Of a DNA stretch of 19,974 nt, positions 15,062-19,974 are shown in pieces; the stretch's first letter is position 1; the number at the start of each line of letters is the position of its first letter. The position numbers were made by a program, and so were the translations under genes. The notes below the pieces were generated by a model that saw nothing but the letters and a program-made list of their open reading frames with translations, was not told the DNA's origin and made no database searches. Source of the DNA: JAGSOU01 sp049974865 (lineage in GTDB: Bacteria > Pseudomonadota > Alphaproteobacteria > Rhodobacterales > Rhodobacteraceae); NCBI GenBank assembly GCA_049974865.1, contig JBNGCX010000067.1, positions 1-19,974 on the forward strand, in the 5' to 3' direction.

Positions 15062-16242
15062 GGCTCGCCCGCGGCGGCGCGGCGCCGCGCCTCTCCCGAT
15101 TTCAGCAGCACCAGCCGGGTCAGCACCGGCCCGGCCAGTTCGAACACCACCGTGGTGGCGACAGTCACGGTCAGCAGGGTGGTGGCATGCCGGGGCAGGG
15201 CATGCGCGGCCACCAGCGCCATGCCCAGCGCCACGCCCGCCTGCGGCGTCAGCGCCAGGCCGATCAGCCTTGCATCCTGCCGGCCCATGCCCCCCAGCCG
15301 CGCCCCGATCCAGCCGCCCGCCATGCGGCCCAGGAGGCGCAGGGTCACGAAGGCCAGCGCCAGAACGCCGGTGCCGCCCACCGCCGACAGGTCCACCGCC
15401 GCGCCGGCCAACACGAAGAACACGATCACGAAGGGCCAGCTCGCCCGTTCGATGGCGTGGAACGGGCGTTCGTGATGGCGGGCGAGGTTCACGATCACCG
15501 CGCCGGCGGTCATCCCCACCAGCAGCAGCGACACCTCCAGCCACAGCGATATGCCGGCGCAGAGCAGCACCAGCCCCATCGCCTCGGCCAGCGTCGGCTC
15601 GCCGGGGCGGATGCGCCCGGTCAGATAGGCGGCGGGCAACCCGATCGCGAGGCCCGCCGTGACCGCCGCGGCGACCTCGGCCACGCCATCGGCCAGCCCG
15701 CCCATCGCGCCGCCTTCGCCCGCGGCGACCAGTCCCAGCAGCACCGAGAAAACGATCACGCCCCAGGCGTCGTCGATGGCGACCACGCCCAGCAGCGTCC
15801 TGCTCAGCGGTCCCTCGGCGCGCGTCTCGAGGATGACCTCGCGGGTGGCTGCGGGATCGGTGGCCAGCCCCACGCCGCCCAGCAGCAGCGCCAGCCCCAC
15901 CGGCACGCCCAGCAGCCACATCCCGCCCGCGATCACCGCCAGCGAGGCCAGCGTCACCGCGATGGAGACACTCAGGATCGCCCGCCCGCGCGCGGCCAGC
16001 GCCGCCCTGGACAGCTCGCCGCCCAGGAGGAAGGCGATCATGGTCAGCGTCAACTGCGCCGTGATCTCCTGCCACTCCGCGGCGTTGATCGGCAGCACGT
16101 CCAGGCCCGAGGGGCCGACCGCCAGCCCGAACAGCACCAGAAGCGTGATGCGCGGCAGCCTGGTCAGCCGGCCCAGGCCGTCCAGCCCCAGGCTGATCAG
16201 CAGCAGCGCGCCGAAGGTGATCAGCAGCAGGCTCAACTCCAT
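15058..16242 (-). CDS. Cation:proton antiporter (CPA family)
   Basis: 394 residues with about 12 hydrophobic segments. Transport-core motifs are visible: ATDPAATREV at 127-136 (the TDP motif of CPA antiporters) and GVVAIDDAWGVI at 152-163, with the D157-D158 ion-binding pair. It exchanges Na+ or K+ for H+ across the inner membrane. It has no C-terminal TrkA-N or cystathionine-beta-synthase domain, so it is not the full Kef type. It begins seven bases after the stop of the glycosyltransferase-like gene, so the two form an operon. Its TAG stop overlaps the TAA of irr on the opposite strand by three bases. The ribosome binding site is weak, consistent with translational coupling. Confidence 0.87.
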   Translation of the reverse strand: MELSLLLITFGALLLISLGLDGLGRLTRLPRITLLVLFGLAVGPSGLDVLPINAAEWQEITAQLTLTMIAFLLGGELSRAALAARGRAILSVSIAVTLASLAVIAGGMWLLGVPVGLALLLGGVGLATDPAATREVILETRAEGPLSRTLLGVVAIDDAWGVIVFSVLLGLVAAGEGGAMGGLADGVAEVAAAVTAGLAIGLPAAYLTGRIRPGEPTLAEAMGLVLLCAGISLWLEVSLLLVGMTAGAVIVNLARHHERPFHAIERASWPFVIVFFVLAGAAVDLSAVGGTGVLALAFVTLRLLGRMAGGWIGARLGGMGRQDARLIGLALTPQAGVALGMALVAAHALPRHATTLLTVTVATTVVFELAGPVLTRLVLLKSGEARRRAAAGEP

Positions 16243-16249
16243 GGCCGGG

Positions 16250-17119
16250 TCACACCCATTGGCCCGGCTCCATCAGGCCGAGTTCCAGCAACTGCTGCGA
16301 GGTCCACTCGAACGGGACCGAGTTGTGCCACTCGAAGGTGGGGATGTCGAAGGTCGAGCCGGGGTTCTGCTTCAGGGCCTTGGCGGTGCGGAACGAGCAG
16401 ACCGCCGCCGTCAGGTTGTGGTGCCACGGGCAGGAATAGGTGTTGTATTCCTCGTCGTTGAAGGTGTGGTCGGGGCGCAGCCGCAGCCCCGGTCTGGCCC
16501 GGAACAGCGAGATCCGGTCGATCTTACGCCGGTCCTCGGGCACATGCTCTTCGAAGCGCCAGCGCAGCCCGCCGAAAAAATCGAGCTGCCGTTCGCGGGG
16601 ATGGTTGTGGTTGGCCGGGTCGGGCCGGGCGAGCGCGTAGTAACCCGACTTGTCCAGCAGCGCGGTTTCCAGCGACACCGCGTTGGGGAAGGCCCCCAGA
16701 TCGCTGGCATAGAGGTCGATGACATAGGTCAGCATCGCGTCGCGCCGTTCCTCGGCGTGGAAGGCCAGCATCTCGCCCACGGTGCGGCTCTCGCAGAACG
16801 GGTAGAACAGGTATTCGGCGTTGTAGCAGTAATAGAGCCACTGGCCCGGCGCGGCCTCGATCACCCGGTTGACCGCATCGACCAGCGCGCCCGGACGGTG
16901 CACGTCCGTATTGACCCGCCGTATCCTGGCGGCGAGGTCGTCGGGCAGCTCCAATTCGTGCGGGGCCAGCAGGACGAGCGTCTTGAAGCCGATATTGAGG
17001 TGGTGGCGGATCGTGGTGTCGACCTCGACCAGATCCTCGGCCATGATCACGGCGACCGGGCCCGTGGCCAGGGCGGCCTTGCCCTCGCCCAGAAACTGCT
17101 CCAGCCCCTCATAGGTCAT
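16250..17119 (-). CDS. Glycosyltransferase family 2-like protein, function uncertain
   Basis: 289 residues, cytoplasmic by appearance with no signal peptide or membrane helix. The N-terminal half resembles the glycosyltransferase-2-like group often found in marine Rhodobacteraceae: VAVIMAEDLVEVDTTIRHHLNIG at 22-44 and a central WLYYCYNAEYLFYPF at 94-108, where classical enzymes have an Asp-x-Asp sugar-nucleotide site. The substitution of NAEY for DxD leaves the catalytic role open. The start at 17119 is preferred because GGGACGG lies upstream; the frame remains open to 17242 but that would overlap the miaB promoter region and its start. It is divergent from miaB and in operon with the antiporter. 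Confidence 0.65.
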   Translation of the reverse strand: MTYEGLEQFLGEGKAALATGPVAVIMAEDLVEVDTTIRHHLNIGFKTLVLLAPHELELPDDLAARIRRVNTDVHRPGALVDAVNRVIEAAPGQWLYYCYNAEYLFYPFCESRTVGEMLAFHAEERRDAMLTYVIDLYASDLGAFPNAVSLETALLDKSGYYALARPDPANHNHPRERQLDFFGGLRWRFEEHVPEDRRKIDRISLFRARPGLRLRPDHTFNDEEYNTYSCPWHHNLTAAVCSFRTAKALKQNPGSTFDIPTFEWHNSVPFEWTSQQLLELGLMEPGQWV

Positions 17120-17240
17120 GATCCGTCCCGCCGCTCCGGCCGTTTTCCGGCAAAACTCCGCCATATCGGGGTGCATTGCAAGCGTTGCGGGCGGGCCGCG
17201 CTTTGTGTAGACGGGCGCCTTGAGATCGGGAAGGCATGTC

Positions 17241-18566
17241 ATGACCCAAGCGAAGAAGCTCTACATCAAGACCTATGGCTGTCAGATGAACGTCTATGAC
17301 AGCGAACGCATGGCCGAGGCGCTGGGCGGGCAGGGCTATGTCGAGACGTCCTCGCCCGAGGACGCGGACATGATCCTGCTCAACACCTGCCACATCCGGG
17401 AAAAGGCCGCCGAGAAGGTCTATTCCGAGCTGGGCCGGTTCAAGGGGCTGAAGGCCGCGCGGCCCGATCTGAAGATCGGCGTGGCGGGCTGCGTCGCCCA
17501 GGCGGAGGGCGAAGAGATCATGCGCCGCCAGCCGATGGTTGATCTCGTTGTCGGCCCGCAGAGCTATCACCGCCTGCCCGAGCTGGAGGCCAGGGCCGGC
17601 GCCGGGGAGAAGGCGCTCGACACCGATTTCCCCGAGGAGGACAAGTTCGACCACCTGAAGGCCCGGCCCAAGGCCAGGCGCGGCCCCACCGCCTTCCTGA
17701 CCGTGCAGGAGGGCTGCGACAAGTTCTGCGCCTTCTGCGTGGTGCCCTATACCCGCGGCGCCGAGGTCAGCCGCCCCGTCGACCGCGTGCTGGCCGAGGC
17801 GCGCGACCTGGTCGAACGCGGGGTGCGCGAGATCACCCTGCTGGGCCAGAACGTCAACGCCTATCACGGCGCAGGCCCGGACGGCGACTGGAGCCTCGCC
17901 CGGCTGATCCGCGAACTGGCAAAGATCGACGGGCTGGAGCGCATCCGCTACACCACCTCGCATCCCAACGACATGAGCGACGACCTGATCGCCGCCCATG
18001 GCGAGGTCGAGCAGCTGATGCCCTATCTGCACCTGCCCGTGCAGTCGGGCAGCGACCGCATCCTGAAGCGGATGAACCGCAGCCACACCGCCGAAAGCTA
18101 CCTGCGCCTGATCGAGCGTATCCGCGCGGCGCGCCCCGACATCCTGCTGTCCGGCGATTTCATCGTCGGCTTCCCCGAGGAGACCGAGGAGGATTTCCAG
18201 GCCACCATGGCGCTGGTCGAAGAGGTGCGCTACGGCCAGTGCTACTCCTTCAAGTACTCGCCGCGCCCCGGCACCCCGGCGGCCGAGCGCGCGCTGGTGG
18301 ACGAGGCCGAGGCCTCGGACCGGCTGCAGCGGCTGCAGGCGCTGCTGAACCGGCAGCAGGCCGAGATCCAGTCGGCCATGGTGGGCCGCGAGGTGGGGGT
18401 TCTGTTCGAGAAGGCGGGCCGGCTCGACGGTCAGCTGGTGGGCAAGTCCGACCACCTGCACGCGGTCCACGCCCAGGCGCCCGAAGAGCTGCTGGGGCGC
18501 ATCGCGCGCGTGAAGATCGTGGAAAGCGCGCCGAATTCGCTGGCCGGGGTGGTTCTGGCGGGCTGA
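17241..18566 (+). CDS. miaB: tRNA-2-methylthio-N6-dimethylallyladenosine synthase MiaB
   Basis: 441-residue radical-SAM methylthiotransferase that adds the 2-methylthio group to i6A37 of tRNAs reading UNN codons. The N-terminal UPF0004 domain binds the auxiliary iron-sulfur cluster through C14 (YGCQMN), C50 (LNTCHIRE) and C84 (AGCVAQ). The radical-SAM cluster binds C159, C163 and C166 (CDKFCAFC). The TRAM RNA-binding domain lies at about 375-440. ATG 17241 follows a GGGAAGG ribosome binding site at 17228-17234 with correct spacing; a TTG start at 17220 would add seven residues that overlap that site. Length and motifs are standard. Confidence 0.96.
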   Translation: MTQAKKLYIKTYGCQMNVYDSERMAEALGGQGYVETSSPEDADMILLNTCHIREKAAEKVYSELGRFKGLKAARPDLKIGVAGCVAQAEGEEIMRRQPMVDLVVGPQSYHRLPELEARAGAGEKALDTDFPEEDKFDHLKARPKARRGPTAFLTVQEGCDKFCAFCVVPYTRGAEVSRPVDRVLAEARDLVERGVREITLLGQNVNAYHGAGPDGDWSLARLIRELAKIDGLERIRYTTSHPNDMSDDLIAAHGEVEQLMPYLHLPVQSGSDRILKRMNRSHTAESYLRLIERIRAARPDILLSGDFIVGFPEETEEDFQATMALVEEVRYGQCYSFKYSPRPGTPAAERALVDEAEASDRLQRLQALLNRQQAEIQSAMVGREVGVLFEKAGRLDGQLVGKSDHLHAVHAQAPEELLGRIARVKIVESAPNSLAGVVLAG

Positions 18567-18643
18567 GAATCCTGCCGCATAGTCGCCACGATTGCCCCGC
18601 GGGAATGGAACATTGTTGCCGTTGGTCGGCGGTAATCGTCACG

Positions 18644-18677
18644 TATTGTGGTGAATGTTGCGAAAACAGCCACAATA
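18644..18677 (+). repeat. Nested inverted repeat downstream of miaB
   Basis: TATTGTGG (18644-18651) pairs perfectly with CCACAATA (18670-18677). Inside, TGTT (18656-18659) pairs with AACA (18665-18668) around a GCGAA loop, so the whole can fold as one long interrupted hairpin. It lies in an AT-rich island 78 bases after the miaB stop and upstream of the OmpA-domain gene. It has no U-run. It could be a regulator binding site for the downstream operon or an mRNA structure ending miaB. Confidence 0.45.
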
Positions 18678-18692
18678 TCTGGTAAATCTTCC

Positions 18693-18720
18693 TTCACATA
18701 AACACGAATTTTGCTAAGCT
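18693..18720 (+). promoter_or_regulatory. Candidate promoter for the OmpA-domain/lipoprotein operon
   Basis: TTCACA (18693-18698) and TAAGCT (18715-18720) are 16 bp apart, with TGC directly before the -10, an extended -10 arrangement. The surrounding DNA is the most AT-rich part of this end of the window. The transcript would begin near 18727 and include the inverted repeat at 18748-18761 in its leader. Confidence 0.35.
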
Positions 18721-18747
18721 TCCGCGCGATATGCGGTGGGGAATTCA

Positions 18748-18761
18748 GGAACGCATGTTCC
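18748..18761 (+). repeat. Perfect inverted repeat GGAAC-GCAT-GTTCC in the leader
   Basis: A 14-bp perfect inverted repeat, itself a full palindrome apart from nothing at its centre (GCAT loop). It sits 28 bases before ATG 18790 in the untranslated leader of the OmpA-domain gene. It could be an operator for a dimeric repressor or a small hairpin affecting translation. Confidence 0.35.
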
Positions 18762-18789
18762 CGTCCTTCCGCTGCACAACAGGCAGAGG

Positions 18790-19347
18790 ATGGAAGCTGT
18801 GGGTAAAGGTTTTTTCAAGGCAATTCATGTGGCGCTCGCTGCGGGCGCGCTGGGGCTGGCCGCGACGGCGGCGCAGGCCGCGCAGGAGGGGGAGCGTTAC
18901 ATCCCCACCATCTGGGTCGATCCCGACGGGTGCGAGCATTGGGTGATGGATGACGGGGCCGAGGGCTACATGACCCCGCATGTCAACCGCGACGGCATCC
19001 CGGTCTGCCGCCGGGGCAACGTCTGCGGGGTGATGAATTCCGATCAACTCTTCGCCACCGACAAGTTCTATGTCGGCCCCGCGGGCCGGGAGCGGCTGCG
19101 CAAGTTCTTCACCGAGGCCACGGCGAGCGCCTTCATCATCGCGGGCCACACCGACAGCCGCGCCTCTGACGAGTACAACATGGCGCTGTCCATGCGCCGG
19201 GCCAATGCCGTGGCCAAGATCGCCAACGACGTCGGCGTGAAAGTGCTCGACGTGCGCGGCTATGGCGAGCGGATGCCGCGCGCCACCAATGCCACCGCCG
19301 CCGGGATGCAGCAGAACCGCCGCGTCGAGATCATTTGCATCAAGTGA
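18790..19347 (+). CDS. Periplasmic OmpA-domain protein with N-terminal IWVDPxGC module
   Basis: 185 residues. A signal peptide spans 1-30 (positive GKGFFK, then a hydrophobic Ala/Leu run, AQA cleavage site before AQE), so it is exported and not lipidated. Residues 41-73 form a compact module (IWVDPDGCEHW, DDGAEGY, GIPVC) with two cysteines that may form a disulfide, and C79 follows shortly after. Residues about 86-185 form an OmpA-like peptidoglycan-binding domain (IIAGHTDSRASDEYN, LSMRRANAV, NRRVEI), which usually anchors envelope proteins to the cell wall. ATG 18790 is preferred because it gives a clean signal peptide; a GTG at 18736 in the same frame would spoil it. The lipoprotein gene 13 bases later carries the same module. 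Confidence 0.87.
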   Translation: MEAVGKGFFKAIHVALAAGALGLAATAAQAAQEGERYIPTIWVDPDGCEHWVMDDGAEGYMTPHVNRDGIPVCRRGNVCGVMNSDQLFATDKFYVGPAGRERLRKFFTEATASAFIIAGHTDSRASDEYNMALSMRRANAVAKIANDVGVKVLDVRGYGERMPRATNATAAGMQQNRRVEIICIK

Positions 19348-19360
19348 GGAGAGCAGAACG

Positions 19361-19663
19361 ATGAACGTGATCAAGGGAATTGCACTTCTCACCGCCGGGG
19401 CGATGCTGACCGCCTGCGACGTGACGCCCGAGGACAAGTCGGTGGACCGCCACGTGGCGGGCAACCAGGATCTCAGCCAACTCAAGGCCGGGATCTGGGT
19501 CGATCCCAATGGCTGCGACCACTGGATCATCGACGACGGGGTCGAGGGCTACCTGTCGCAGCGCCTGGACAAATACGGCAAGCCGGTCTGCTCGGGCGTG
19601 GCCGAGCCGAACACCGCCGTGGGCCCCTTCAAGGAGGGGGGCGAGATCGCCGACACGCTCTAG
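19361..19663 (+). CDS. Small lipoprotein with the same IWVDPxGC module
   Basis: 100 residues. A lipoprotein signal peptide ends in the lipobox LTAC with C19 as the lipidated residue; D20 after the Cys would, by the E. coli rule, favour the inner membrane, though that rule may not hold here. Residues 45-77 match the module of the upstream OmpA-domain protein at 19 of 33 positions, including both cysteines, the WVD, HW, DDG, EGY and PVC positions. After it comes only a short polar tail. The AGGAG ribosome binding site overlaps the end of the upstream gene, whose stop is 13 bases before this ATG, so the two are co-transcribed. The function is unknown; the pairing suggests both bind the same partner or each other in the periplasm. 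Confidence 0.83.
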   Translation: MNVIKGIALLTAGAMLTACDVTPEDKSVDRHVAGNQDLSQLKAGIWVDPNGCDHWIIDDGVEGYLSQRLDKYGKPVCSGVAEPNTAVGPFKEGGEIADTL

Positions 19664-19687
19664 GCTGCGCAAAACGGATGCGACTGT

Positions 19688-19720
19688 GGCCGCCCTGCCT
19701 GCCGGGGCGGCCCTTTTCTT
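19688..19720 (+). terminator. Intrinsic terminator after the lipoprotein gene
   Basis: GGCCGCCC (19688-19695) pairs with GGGCGGCC (19705-19712), with a nine-base loop, and is followed by CTTTTCTT. This is the clearest rho-independent terminator in the window. It lies 25 bases after the lipoprotein stop and separates that operon from phoH. Confidence 0.8.
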
Positions 19721-19811
19721 GCCGAAAACGCGAATCCGTCCACCCTGTGCTTGCGCCTTGGCCGCGGGCTTGGCACCATATCTGTGCAAGCTCTAGCCAA
19801 CGGAGTCGTTT

Positions 19812-19974
19812 TTGGGCATCAGCGCTCTGACCCCCCCGACCAATGCCGGAGACGTTCACGAAACGCTTCTGGAATTCCCCGACAATCGTCTTCTCATCGA
19901 CCTCTGCGGCGAGTTCGACCGGAACCTCGCCCAGATCGAGCACAAGCTCGGGGTGCATATCCTGCGCCGGGGCA
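19812..19974 (+). CDS. phoH: PhoH-family protein, 5' part only
   Basis: The first 54 codons are visible; the rest is beyond the window. After about 20 variable residues come LLEFPDNRLLIDLCGEFD and NLAQIEHKLGVHILRRG, the N-terminal domain typical of PhoH/YbeZ proteins, which carry an ATPase domain later on and act in RNA metabolism and ribosome maturation with YbeY. The start is TTG at 19812: an in-frame TAG lies at 19794, no ATG or GTG occurs in frame between, and CGGAG (19801-19805) is spaced six bases before the TTG. Its place after miaB agrees with the common miaB-ybeZ-ybeY-corC order. Confidence 0.85.
   Translation, partial: MGISALTPPTNAGDVHETLLEFPDNRLLIDLCGEFDRNLAQIEHKLGVHILRRG

Noticed and set aside
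13958..16075. A 705-codon frame fusing a long N-terminal part to FabA
   Set aside because: The extra part lies out of frame over the antiporter and antisense to irr; FabA is full length from 14467.
15187..16461. A 424-codon Gln/His/Arg-rich plus-strand frame antisense to the antiporter
   Set aside because: Low-complexity antisense shadow; the antiporter on the other strand has proper membrane segments and ion-site motifs.
1..19974. tRNA or rRNA genes, CRISPR arrays, phage genes and riboswitches
   Set aside because: I looked for cloverleaf-like segments, regularly spaced repeats, phage structural motifs and known riboswitch cores in the gaps and saw none; most gaps are too short to hold them.

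Overview
The window looks like chromosomal DNA from a high-GC alphaproteobacterium, most likely of the Rhodobacteraceae (Roseobacter group). The reasons are the strong G/C bias at codon third positions, a fabA-fabB-fabI operon facing a divergent irr (iron response regulator) gene, a miaB gene followed closely by phoH, and an IS256-type element of a kind common in that group. This placement rests on recognising protein families and gene order; no search was run.

Layout. (1) Positions 1 to about 1345: an IS256-family insertion sequence on the minus strand, cut at its 3' end by the window edge, followed by about 390 bp with no convincing gene. (2) 1732-10535: nine minus-strand genes packed head to tail. 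Transcription runs from 10535 leftward: a 2-haloacid-dehalogenase-like enzyme, an alpha/beta hydrolase, a threonine/serine dehydratase, an endonuclease/exonuclease/phosphatase-family protein, a PcaD-like hydrolase, another alpha/beta hydrolase, a TetA-like MFS exporter, then after a 92-bp gap a zinc alcohol dehydrogenase and an enolase-superfamily dehydratase. Most junctions overlap (ATGA, GTGA, TGATG), so this reads as one or two polycistronic catabolic or detoxifying units with an unknown substrate.

(3) 10710-11803: two plus-strand genes, a SlyD-like FKBP prolyl isomerase and a small membrane protein with conserved-looking cysteines. An 11-bp perfect inverted repeat lies between them, and its right arm covers the ribosome binding site of the second gene. 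(4) 11911-14467: the fabA, fabB, fabI operon (minus) for unsaturated fatty acid synthesis and elongation, divergent from irr (plus, 14621-15061). (5) 15058-17119: a cation:proton antiporter and a glycosyltransferase-like protein (minus); the antiporter stop codon overlaps the irr stop codon. (6) 17241 to the end, plus strand: miaB, an OmpA-domain periplasmic protein, a small lipoprotein, a terminator, and the start of phoH with a TTG start codon.

The most interesting item is the OmpA-domain/lipoprotein pair at 18790-19663. Both proteins carry the same roughly 33-residue module (IWVDPxGCxHW ... DDGxEGY ... GxPVC; 19 of 33 positions identical), once joined to an OmpA peptidoglycan-binding domain and once on a lipid anchor. 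I do not recognise this module as a named domain. The pair sits inside what is usually the compact miaB-phoH-ybeY cluster, behind a leader with structured inverted repeats.
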